NCBI GenBank assembly: GCA_036504815.1
Contig: DASXUN010000021.1
Location: 186,001 to 250,000 of the forward strand
Origin: Gemmatimonadaceae bacterium
GTDB taxonomy: Bacteria; Gemmatimonadota; Gemmatimonadetes; Gemmatimonadales; Gemmatimonadaceae
Direction: 5' to 3'
Length of the DNA stretch: 64,000 bases
Shown here: positions 42,725 to 50,559 of the stretch, piece by piece
Layout: each line of letters opens with the position of its first letter
Numbering within the stretch: position 1 is the first letter of the stretch
The notes under the pieces: generated by a model
The model's database searches: none
Seen by the model: only the letters and a program-made list of their open reading frames with translations
What the model was told of the DNA's origin: nothing
Program-made: the position numbers and the translations under genes

Positions 42725-43320
42725 CGATCACGGTCTTCGACTATGGCGCGGGCAACCTGCACTCCCTGGTGAAAGTGCTGTCCGGAAGCGGGCACCCGGT
42801 GGAACTCCAGACGGACATCACGCGCGCCATCACCACGGATCTCCTGGTGCTGCCGGGCGTGGGCGCCTTTCCCGCCGCCGCGGCTGGGCTTGCCGCGGCA
42901 CGGCAACCGCTGCGTGACGCGCTGCGCGCCGGCTTGCCATGCCTCGGTATCTGCCTCGGCATGCAGTTGCTGTTCGACGCCAGCGAAGAGGGGCCCGGGG
43001 CTGGCATCGGCCTCTTTGCGGGGCAGGTGACGCGCCTCACCGCCGCGCGAGTTCCACAGATTGGATGGAACACCCTGGATGACGTGACCGATGGGGCATT
43101 CGTCCGGGCGTCGCTTCACACTGCGTATTACGCCAACTCCTTCGTATGCCGGCCAGTGGACCGGTCGTGCGTCGTGGCGTGGAGTACGCACGAGGGCGAT
43201 CGTTTCCCCGCGGCGGTGCGCGCGGCGCGTACGCTGGGGGTGCAGTTTCATCCGGAGAAGAGTTCGACCGCCGGGGTTTCGTTTGTCCGGCAGTTCATTT
43301 CCGACGTCCTTCCAGGCTGA
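42721..43320 (+). CDS. hisH: Imidazole glycerol phosphate synthase, glutaminase subunit
   Basis: 199 residues. VFDYGAGNLHSLVKVL at the start, LPGVGAFPAA, the nucleophile Cys in LGICLGMQLLFD, and HPEKSS with the triad His and Glu. It channels ammonia into HisF. It overlaps hisC by 4 nt and precedes hisA. Confidence 0.95.
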   Translation: MTITVFDYGAGNLHSLVKVLSGSGHPVELQTDITRAITTDLLVLPGVGAFPAAAAGLAAARQPLRDALRAGLPCLGICLGMQLLFDASEEGPGAGIGLFAGQVTRLTAARVPQIGWNTLDDVTDGAFVRASLHTAYYANSFVCRPVDRSCVVAWSTHEGDRFPAAVRAARTLGVQFHPEKSSTAGVSFVRQFISDVLPG

Positions 43321-43325
43321 CATCC

Positions 43326-44039
43326 ATGCTCGCCATTCCTGCCATCGATCTTCGTGAAGGCCACGTGGTGCAGCTCGTGGGCGGCGAGTACGATCGCGAG
43401 GAGGTTCGGCTCGACGATCCGGTGCGCATCGCCCGGCAGTGGGCGCTCGCCGGCTTCACGCGCCTGCACCTGGTGGATCTCGACGCCGCCACCGGGCGTG
43501 GCGCCAACCGCGACCTGATCACGCAGGTGCTCGCCGAGGACGCCGCCGCCTGCCAGGTTGGTGGCGGTGTGCGCACGGAGGCGGATGTGCGATCGCTCCT
43601 CGACGCCGGCGCGGCCGCGGTGGTGCTTGGCACGCGAGCCATTGAGGATCCGGACTGGCTGGAACGCATGGCGACGGCCAACCCCGGCCGGTGCCTGCTC
43701 GCGGCGGACGTGCGCGATCGCAAGGTGGTCACCCGTGGCTGGTCGCGGACGCTGGCGCGTGACGTGCTGTCCGTGGTGGACGACGTGGCTTCGCTTCCGC
43801 TCGCCGGATTGCTCGTGACCGCGGTGCATCGGGAGGGGTTGATGCAGGGCACCGATCTCCCCTTGATGGAAGACGTCGTGGACGCCTCGCCATTTCCGGT
43901 CTTCGCCTCGGGCGGCATCGGCACCCTGTCCGACCTGCGCGCGCTCGAAGACCGCGGGGTGGCCGCGGCGGTCATCGGCATGGCGCTGTATACCGGAGCA
44001 ATCGACCCGCGCCTTGTCGCGGAGGAGTTCGCGCAATGA
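43326..44039 (+). CDS. hisA: ProFAR isomerase
   Basis: 237 residues from ATG 43326, 5 bases after hisH. TIM barrel: IPAIDLREGHVVQLVGGEYD (general base Asp), LVDLDAATG, GGGVRTEADV, TRGWSRT, and the C-terminal phosphate site ASGGIGTLSDLRAL. The second catalytic Asp, usually in VTDIDRDG, is here in TAVHREGLM, where Asp appears to be replaced by His; TAVHREG also occurs in some HisA. It isomerises the ring-opened sugar of ProFAR. Confidence 0.9.
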   Translation: MLAIPAIDLREGHVVQLVGGEYDREEVRLDDPVRIARQWALAGFTRLHLVDLDAATGRGANRDLITQVLAEDAAACQVGGGVRTEADVRSLLDAGAAAVVLGTRAIEDPDWLERMATANPGRCLLAADVRDRKVVTRGWSRTLARDVLSVVDDVASLPLAGLLVTAVHREGLMQGTDLPLMEDVVDASPFPVFASGGIGTLSDLRALEDRGVAAAVIGMALYTGAIDPRLVAEEFAQ

Positions 44040-44572
44040 TCGCCGTGGAACGCAAGACGTCGGAAACGACGATTCGGGTCGAGATGGCCATCGGCACCGG
44101 TCGTGCGAGCGTGCGTACCGGTGTGCCGTTTCTCGACCATATGATGACGGCGCTCGCGCGGTACTCCGGACTCGACCTGACCATTGACGCGACGGGCGAT
44201 CTCCGGCACCACCTCATCGAGGACGTCGCCCTGACGGTGGGCGAGGCGCTGCGCCGCGTCCTGCCGGCGACATGCGCGCGCTACGGCGAGCGAACGGTCC
44301 CGATGGATGAGGCGCTCGTGCAGGCCGTGCTCGATGCCGGCGGACGGCCGTACTATCGCGGCCCCATTCCCAGTTCGCTGTACGAACACTGGATGCGCTC
44401 CTTTTGCGACGCGGCCAAGGTGACCCTGCACCTTCGCGTGCTGCGCGGTCGCGACCGCCACCACGTTGTCGAGGCGGCGTTCAAGGCGCTCGGGTTTGCA
44501 CTCCGTCAGGCGCTCGTCGACACCGGCGTGGTCTTCAGCACCAAGGGCGCCGTCTCGCTCGAGGGGGCCTGA
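44036..44572 (+). CDS. hisB: Imidazoleglycerol-phosphate dehydratase
   Basis: 178 residues, the monofunctional form without a phosphatase domain; the phosphatase is the separate hisN. VPFLDHMMTALARYSGLDL and the manganese site RHHLIEDVALTVGEAL, then DRHHVVEAAFKALGFAL near the C-terminus. Overlaps hisA by 4 nt and touches hisF. Confidence 0.95.
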   Translation: MIAVERKTSETTIRVEMAIGTGRASVRTGVPFLDHMMTALARYSGLDLTIDATGDLRHHLIEDVALTVGEALRRVLPATCARYGERTVPMDEALVQAVLDAGGRPYYRGPIPSSLYEHWMRSFCDAAKVTLHLRVLRGRDRHHVVEAAFKALGFALRQALVDTGVVFSTKGAVSLEGA

Positions 44573-45333
44573 TGCTGACGCGTCGCGTGATCGCCTGTCT
44601 CGATGTCCGGTCGGGGCGCGTGGTGAAGGGCATGCAGTTTGTGGGGCTGCGTGACGTGGGCGATCCCGTGGCACTTGCCACGCGCTACGAGGCGGAGGGA
44701 GCGGACGAGATCGTCTACCTCGACATCGCGGCCAGCGCCGAAGAGCGCACGACCCTGCTCGACCTCGCCCGCCGTACGGCCGAGCGCCTCTTTATTCCGC
44801 TGACCATCGGCGGCGGCATTCGCACCGTCGACGACATCGCCGCTGCCCTGCGCGCCGGCGCGGACAAGGTCGGTCTCAACTCGGCCGCCGTTCGTCGTCC
44901 GGAGGTGCTGAGCGAAGGGGCAAGCCGCTTTGGCGCGCAGTGCATCGTCGCGAGCATTGACGCCCAATGGGAAGACGGCCGGTTTCGCGTCTACACGCAC
45001 GGGGGCCGCACGCCAACCGACCGCGAAGCGGTGGCGTGGGCCGTCGAGTGCGCCGATCGCGGCGCCGGGGAAATCCTGCTGACGTCCATTGATCGTGACG
45101 GGTCGCGCGATGGCTATCACCTCGAGCTCACTCGCGCGGTGGCCGACGCCGTGACCGTCCCGGTGATCGCCAGCGGCGGGGCAGGGTCTGCGGCGCACGT
45201 CTGCGACGCCCTCATCCGCGGGCGTGCCGACGCCGCGCTCGTGGCCGGCATCCTCCACGACGGCCAGGTCACGGTGACCGCCCTCAAGCACGCGATGCGT
45301 GCCGCCGGCCTGGCCGTGCGGGAGGCGGCATGA
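44572..45333 (+). CDS. hisF: Imidazole glycerol phosphate synthase, cyclase subunit
   Basis: 253 residues from ATG 44572, sharing one base with the hisB stop. TIM barrel: [20 protein letters not shown] (catalytic Asp), [48 protein letters not shown] (second catalytic Asp) and [10 protein letters not shown]. It makes IGP and AICAR with HisH. Confidence 0.96.
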   Translation: MLTRRVIACLDVRSGRVVKGMQFVGLRDVGDPVALATRYEAEGADEIVYLDIAASAEERTTLLDLARRTAERLFIPLTIGGGIRTVDDIAAALRAGADKVGLNSAAVRRPEVLSEGASRFGAQCIVASIDAQWEDGRFRVYTHGGRTPTDREAVAWAVECADRGAGEILLTSIDRDGSRDGYHLELTRAVADAVTVPVIASGGAGSAAHVCDALIRGRADAALVAGILHDGQVTVTALKHAMRAAGLAVREAA

Positions 45334-46115
45334 GGCCGTCACCGGCCGTGCTCATGGAGGCCGCGCTCGAGGTTGCGCGCCTCGCCTCATTAGTAGCACT
45401 TCGGTACTATAAGCAGGACCTCGTCGTCGAAGCCAAGGGGGATGGGTCGCCCGTGACGCTGGCCGATCGCGCCGCGGAACAGCTGGCGCGCGAGTGGATT
45501 CACGCGCGCTTTCCCGCCGATGGCGTGCTGGGAGAGGAATTTGGGGAAACGCCGGGGGCCAGCGGCCGCCGCTGGGTGCTCGACCCGATTGACGGCACCA
45601 AGAGCTTCGTGCGGGGGGTCCCGTTTTGGGGAACGTGCGTTGCGGTGTGCGAAGGCAATGACGTGCTGGCCGGCGCCGCCGCCTATGCGGCGGTCGAGGA
45701 GCACATCGCCGCGGCGCCGGGCGAAGGGTGCTGGCACAATGGCGCCCGTTGCCGCGTGAGCACCGTCGATGACCTCGCGGCGGCCACGGTGCTCGTGACC
45801 GACGCGCGCAATTTCCCCTCCGCGGATCGGCGGGCCGGCTGGGAACTGCTGTCGAACCAGGCCGCGGTAAGCCGCGGTTGGGGTGACTGCTACGGGTACC
45901 TGCTGGTCGCCACGGGCCGGGCCGACGTGATGGTGGATCCGGTTCTCAATCCGTGGGACGCCCCGCCGTTCCTGCCGATCATCGAGGAAGCCGGCGGCGT
46001 CTTCACGGGTTGGAATGGCCAGCGTGATGCGTTTGCCGGTGATGCGATTGCCACGAATGGCGCGTTGGCCGAGTCTGCCCGCGCCCTACTTTGGAGCACG
46101 AATGCCCCTCGCTGA
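45330..46115 (+). CDS. hisN: Histidinol-phosphatase, inositol-monophosphatase type
   Basis: 261 residues. Lithium-sensitive phosphatase fold: GEEFGE (metal Glu), WVLDPIDGTKSFVRGVPFWGT (metal Asp pair), and the C-terminal VLNPWDAPPFLPIIEEAGG. Its position between hisF and hisIE supports histidinol phosphate as substrate, the phosphatase step missing from hisB. Overlaps hisF by 4 nt. Confidence 0.9.
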   Translation: MRPSPAVLMEAALEVARLASLVALRYYKQDLVVEAKGDGSPVTLADRAAEQLAREWIHARFPADGVLGEEFGETPGASGRRWVLDPIDGTKSFVRGVPFWGTCVAVCEGNDVLAGAAAYAAVEEHIAAAPGEGCWHNGARCRVSTVDDLAAATVLVTDARNFPSADRRAGWELLSNQAAVSRGWGDCYGYLLVATGRADVMVDPVLNPWDAPPFLPIIEEAGGVFTGWNGQRDAFAGDAIATNGALAESARALLWSTNAPR

Positions 46116-46707
46116 TCAGCTCGACTTCACCAAGAACGGCGGCGTCGTCACGGTCGTCGCACAGGACGCCGTGACGGGTGCCGTCCTGATGGTTGCGCAG
46201 GCCGATCGCGAGGCGATCGAGCGCACGGAGGCCACCGGCGAAATGCACTACCGCTCGCGGTCGCGGGGCCTGTGGCACAAGGGCGCAACGAGCGGGAACG
46301 TCCAGCGGGTGGTTTCGCTTGAGCCAGATTGCGACGCGGACGCGGTGCTTGCGCGAGTCACGCCGGCCGGGCCGTCGTGCCACAACGGCACCGTCTCATG
46401 CTTTGCATCCACCGGGACTGCGGGTGATGTCGTGGCCGCCGTGGATGCCACGATCCAGTCGCGTGCGATGTCGCGGGCCGATGGCGGCGAGAGGCCCACC
46501 TATACGCAGCGACTGCTGGCCGACCGGAATCTCCGCCTCAAGAAGATCGGCGAAGAGGCGGCGGAATTCGTGACCGCGTGCGCGGATGGTGAGCCGGGAC
46601 GCGCCACCGAGGAGGCGGCGGACCTGTTCTACCACACCCTGGTCGCGCTGCGGGCGGTTGGGGTCGGACTCGACGACGTGCGCGCCGCGTTGGCGGCGCG
46701 CCGCTAG
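46102..46707 (+). CDS. hisI: Bifunctional PR-AMP cyclohydrolase / PR-ATP pyrophosphatase
   Basis: 201 residues from ATG 46102, inside the last codons of hisN. The cyclohydrolase domain (1-~110) has EATGEMHYRSRSRGLWHKG, LEPDCDADAV and GPSCHNGTVSCF with its zinc cysteines. The pyrophosphatase domain (~125-201) has LLADRNLRLKKIGEEAAEF and EEAADLFYHTLVAL. It completes the pathway. Its TAG stop overlaps the convergent M16 stop in the palindrome CTAG. Confidence 0.95.
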   Translation: MPLADQLDFTKNGGVVTVVAQDAVTGAVLMVAQADREAIERTEATGEMHYRSRSRGLWHKGATSGNVQRVVSLEPDCDADAVLARVTPAGPSCHNGTVSCFASTGTAGDVVAAVDATIQSRAMSRADGGERPTYTQRLLADRNLRLKKIGEEAAEFVTACADGEPGRATEEAADLFYHTLVALRAVGVGLDDVRAALAARR

Positions 46708-48050
46708 AACGACTCGGCCAATTGGCGCGTGATGCGCGCCGGATCGCCGACGTACACCCACTGGATGTTCCGCAGGTAGCGGCGCGCTACCCGGCGCACA
46801 TCATCGCCCGTGACGGCGCGCAAGTCAGCCATGAAGCGGCCGGCGGCGCGCCAGTCACCATTGTAGAGTTGGGCGCGCGCGAGGAAATCCGCCTGCGCGC
46901 TGCTGGTCTCGTTGTCGAGGAAGAACTCGGTGAGGAACTGCTGGATCAGCGGGGCCAGTGATTGTGTGGGAATCCTCACGTCCTGCAGCAGGCGAATCTG
47001 GCTGCGCATGATCTTGAGCGCGGAATCCGGCAGCGTGGTGGTGACGAACAGCTTCCCCGAAATGAGCGCCCGGTCGCGGAAATCGGCCGCCGCCGTATAG
47101 GTAAGGTTGTTCCGGGAGCGGATCTCGCTGAAGAACTGGCCCGACAGCACCGCCGATGCCACGCGAAGGGCGGCCGCGTCCCGGTCGTTGGCCGGTGGCC
47201 CGCGATAGATGCCGCTCACGTAGTTCGTGGGAAGCGCGCGCGGCACCACGGTCAGCGATGACGGCCGCTCCGGCAGCGTGTCGGGCAGCGTCCACGCGTA
47301 GTGTCCTGCCGGCAGCTTGCCGAGGGAACTCGACACCATGCGCTCAACCTGGGCCCGCGGCACATTGCCGACGACCACCAGCAGGAACCGCGACTTCACG
47401 AGTCCCTGCTGCCGCCAGCGCAGCAGCGCCTCGCGCGTGATGGCCGTCATGGTCGCGGCACTACCGGCGGGCGCCAGCGCGTACGGATGGCCGCGGAACG
47501 CGACGCTGTCCGCCACACGTGCGAGGAGGGCGTCGGGACTTTCGTTCAGCTGACGCAGCGCGCTGAGCATCTGGTTGCGCACGAAATCGATTTCCGCGGG
47601 TTCGAGGCGCGGATGGAGGAGGCGGTCGGTGAAGATGGTCCAGACCGAGTCGAGTTCTTCCGTCGTGGTGCGCATGCCGAACAACGTCCAGTCATCGCTC
47701 GCGTCGAGGGCAATGGCGCTTCCCGTGCGCGCCATGGCGCGGCGCAGCACATCCTTGGGGTAGCGCTCGGTGCCCTGTTCGCTGATTGCCAGGTACATCG
47801 GCTCGAGTCCGGCCGTCTCGGGCGTGGCGTTTCGCACGCCTCCCAGCAGGTAGAGGTTCACCACGACCAGGTTCGCCGCGCCGGCTCGGTGGATCACCGG
47901 GATGCCGTCGATGGTGTAGCTCGTCGTCGAGGTGTCGATATGCGCCGGCACCACGGGCGCATGACGCGAGGCCGATGGCAGCGTCGGGTTGATGCGCTGG
48001 GCGAGCGCTGGCATGGTCCAGCAGGCGAGAAGCAGCACGGCGGTGCGCAT
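46704..48050 (-). CDS. M16 family protein, non-catalytic subunit
   Basis: 448 residues from ATG 48050 with signal peptide (RTAVLLLACWTMPALAQ). Two M16 half-domains are visible, with PVIHRAGAANLVVVNLYLLGG at the start. The HxxEH motif is missing: the equivalent segment reads AGLEPMYLAISEQGTERYP. A Gly-rich end (YNGDWRAAGRFM) is typical. It is the inactive partner of the next gene, as in mitochondrial MPP-alpha. Its ATG overlaps the partner stop by one base (TGATG). Confidence 0.88.
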   Translation of the reverse strand: MRTAVLLLACWTMPALAQRINPTLPSASRHAPVVPAHIDTSTTSYTIDGIPVIHRAGAANLVVVNLYLLGGVRNATPETAGLEPMYLAISEQGTERYPKDVLRRAMARTGSAIALDASDDWTLFGMRTTTEELDSVWTIFTDRLLHPRLEPAEIDFVRNQMLSALRQLNESPDALLARVADSVAFRGHPYALAPAGSAATMTAITREALLRWRQQGLVKSRFLLVVVGNVPRAQVERMVSSSLGKLPAGHYAWTLPDTLPERPSSLTVVPRALPTNYVSGIYRGPPANDRDAAALRVASAVLSGQFFSEIRSRNNLTYTAAADFRDRALISGKLFVTTTLPDSALKIMRSQIRLLQDVRIPTQSLAPLIQQFLTEFFLDNETSSAQADFLARAQLYNGDWRAAGRFMADLRAVTGDDVRRVARRYLRNIQWVYVGDPARITRQLAESF

Positions 48051-49531
48051 CAGCGGCCCCCTTCCGGTGTTGACGGCCGTTTGGCAGCGCCGGCAGGAAC
48101 CGCCCGCGGCGGTGTGGTGCCCCATCGCGCCAGTTCGTCCTCCGTCAGCTTCAGCTGCGCGCGCCCCTCAGGCGAGATCAGCACGCCCACAATATGCGGG
48201 CGGTCGATGATGTACTTGCGGGCATAGTCCTGCAGCTGCGAAGGCGAGCGCCGCGCCATCTCGTCCACGTATTTCATGTAGTACTCGAGTCCGGATACGC
48301 TCCACCAGAAGCCGATGGTGTGGGCAAAGGCCGAGGCCTTCTCCCGTTCGAAGGCGCTGGACACGGCGCGTTGCGCCTTCGCCGCGTCCATTTCTTCCGT
48401 GCTGAAGTAGCCCGGCTTCAGCACCTCTCGCAGTTCGGCATCGAGCGTCTTGAGCGCGGTGCGCAACCGGTCGGGGCTCGTCTGCCCGCTCACCGTGATG
48501 GGGCCGACGTTGTTCAGCGTGTAGTAGTTCACGATCACGCCTTCCCACAGTCCGCTGTCCACCAGCCGTTTCTGGAAACGAGACCCCGGGGCATTCAGTA
48601 GATCGCTGAAGACGTCCGCGACGAACGTCGCGTCTTCGTCCTTGCGTACACTGGGGCCATGCCACTGGATCTGCACCGTCGCCGCATTGACGGCGTCCTC
48701 GTGCACCAAGCCGACGTTTCGCTGGAGCGGCGGGATGGGCGGAATAGGCGCGGCCACAAAGGGGTCCGGGCCGCGCTTCCAGCCGCCGAAGATCCGCTCC
48801 GCCTGCGCAAACACCGCAGCGGCATCCACATCACCGGCGATGATGAGCAGGGAGTTGTTGGGGATGTAGTACAGGTCCTTGATGGCCCGCATCTTCGCCG
48901 GCGTCGTCGCGCGAATGACGTCACGGTCGCCGATGGTGTTCTTTCGGCTGAACTGCGTCGTCCAGAGTCGCTTGCCCATCTCCTGATCGAACCGGAAGAA
49001 CGGGGTGGACTCCTGCTGGTCGTACTCGCCGATGACCACTTCGCGCTCTCGCGTCAGTTCATCCGGCAGGAACTTGGGTGTCAGCACCGCAGCGGCCAGA
49101 AAATCCATGCCGGCCGCCAGGGAGTCTGCAGAGACCGTGAGGTAGTAGTTCACCAGTTCTTCGCGCGTGGAGGCATTGAACACCGCCCCCATCTCGGAGG
49201 CCCGATTGATCGTCTCATCGGGATCCGGATATCGGTCGTTCGCCTTGAAGAACATGTGCTCGTAGAGGTGCGCCAGTCCGGCAAATTCCGGCGTCTGCGT
49301 GAAGGCCCCGTTGCGGACCACGAGCTCGAGGGTGACCAGGGGGACGCCCTGATTCTCCACGACCACCACCTCCAGGCCATTCGGAAGCACTGTGCGCCGA
49401 ATGATCTTCTCGAGATCGGCGCGCTGCGCGAGGACGGTTGGAGCCGTCGCAAGCGTCAGCGTGACGGCCAGCGCAAGAAGTCGTATTCCGCTGGCGGCTC
49501 GCGTGAACCGCCGTATGATTCGTGATCGCAT
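48050..49531 (-). CDS. M16 zinc metallopeptidase, catalytic subunit
   Basis: 493 residues with signal peptide (LLALAVTLTLATAPTVLAQ). The inverted zinc motif is HLYEH (His88, Glu91, His92), with the downstream Glu of EREVVIGEYDQQ near residue 169. Later FTPKFLPDEL and the second half-domain are present. Such two-gene periplasmic or outer-membrane M16 pairs degrade or process peptides. Only 4 bases separate its start codon from murB on the opposite strand. Confidence 0.9.
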   Translation of the reverse strand: MRSRIIRRFTRAASGIRLLALAVTLTLATAPTVLAQRADLEKIIRRTVLPNGLEVVVVENQGVPLVTLELVVRNGAFTQTPEFAGLAHLYEHMFFKANDRYPDPDETINRASEMGAVFNASTREELVNYYLTVSADSLAAGMDFLAAAVLTPKFLPDELTREREVVIGEYDQQESTPFFRFDQEMGKRLWTTQFSRKNTIGDRDVIRATTPAKMRAIKDLYYIPNNSLLIIAGDVDAAAVFAQAERIFGGWKRGPDPFVAAPIPPIPPLQRNVGLVHEDAVNAATVQIQWHGPSVRKDEDATFVADVFSDLLNAPGSRFQKRLVDSGLWEGVIVNYYTLNNVGPITVSGQTSPDRLRTALKTLDAELREVLKPGYFSTEEMDAAKAQRAVSSAFEREKASAFAHTIGFWWSVSGLEYYMKYVDEMARRSPSQLQDYARKYIIDRPHIVGVLISPEGRAQLKLTEDELARWGTTPPRAVPAGAAKRPSTPEGGR

Positions 49532-49535
49532 CTTT

Positions 49536-50495
49536 ATGCCCGAGAAAAGCTTGCCTGCCCCCGGCGTGCTCGCCGATCAACTCGCGTCCACCCTGGGGCG
49601 CGAGGCCCTTCGCCTCTCCGTTCCGCTTGCTCCGTACACCACGTTTCGCATCGGTGGTCCAGCGGACGTCTTGTACGATGCCACGTCGGCGGGCGCGCTC
49701 GCTACTGCCGTGGCCGCGGCACGGGCAGCCGGCATTCCGTGGTTTGTCCTCGGCCTGGGCGCCAACATCCTCGTCGGCGACCGGGGATTCCGCGGACTCG
49801 TCATTCGCAACGTCGCGCGGCATGTGGAGTTCCGCGCGGATGGCGTGGTGCTGGCCGAGTCCGGAACGGTGGTCGCTGACCTCATTGCCGCCGCGGTAGA
49901 ATGCGGCCTGTCGGGTCTGGAGCACTACGCGGGCATTCCAAGCACCGTCGGCGGTGCGGTTTGGCAGAACCTGCATTTCCTGTCGCCGGCTCCGGCGCGG
50001 GAACGCACGGTGTTCATCGCTGAAGTGCTGCGGGAGGTTGATCTTCTCGATCCGTCTGGTGCGCGCCAGACAGTCCCCCGCGATGCCATGGGGTTCGGCT
50101 ACGACGTCAGCCTCCTGCACCAACCAGGACACGTGGCGCTCTCCGCCACCTTCCAGTTGGCGCCGGCCGACCCCGCGATGATGCGGCAGGTGATGGAGGA
50201 GAATCTCGCCTGGCGGGGTGCTCGTCATCCGCGTCTCGACGTCTACCCGAGCGCTGGCAGTGTCTTCAAGAAGATCGAGGGCGTCGGCGCCGGGCGGCTG
50301 ATCGACCAGTGTGGCCTGAAGGGATTCTCGATCGGCGCGGCGCAGATCTCCCCGCTTCACGCCAATTTTCTGGTCAACACCGGCGGCGCGACCGCGGCCG
50401 ATGTGCGCGCCCTCATCGCGCATGCCCAGGCGGCGGTGGCCGCAAAATTCGGCCAGCAGCTGGAGCCGGAAATCGGTTTCGTCGGGGAGTTCTGA
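49536..50495 (+). CDS. murB: UDP-N-acetylenolpyruvoylglucosamine reductase
   Basis: 319 residues from ATG 49536; ATG 49515 or GTG 49566 are alternatives. The FAD enzyme makes UDP-MurNAc for peptidoglycan. PYTTFRIGGPADVLYDA and VLGLGANILVGDRGF bind FAD, GLEHYAGIPSTVGGAVWQN is the core, SAGSVFKK has the active-site Ser and LEPEIGFVGEF the final Glu. No mur or fts genes are adjacent. Confidence 0.94.
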   Translation: MPEKSLPAPGVLADQLASTLGREALRLSVPLAPYTTFRIGGPADVLYDATSAGALATAVAAARAAGIPWFVLGLGANILVGDRGFRGLVIRNVARHVEFRADGVVLAESGTVVADLIAAAVECGLSGLEHYAGIPSTVGGAVWQNLHFLSPAPARERTVFIAEVLREVDLLDPSGARQTVPRDAMGFGYDVSLLHQPGHVALSATFQLAPADPAMMRQVMEENLAWRGARHPRLDVYPSAGSVFKKIEGVGAGRLIDQCGLKGFSIGAAQISPLHANFLVNTGGATAADVRALIAHAQAAVAAKFGQQLEPEIGFVGEF

Positions 50496-50559
50496 CCAGC
50501 GTTGTTCGGTGCCGGGCTGGGTTCAGCGTGGTGAAAAAACCCTGCGCGCCAAGCCCGTA

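Noticed and set aside
43326-44039. hisA as a bifunctional PriA (trp/his) enzyme
   Set aside because: The gene lies in a full his operon and no trp gene context is visible; sequence alone cannot show dual activity.
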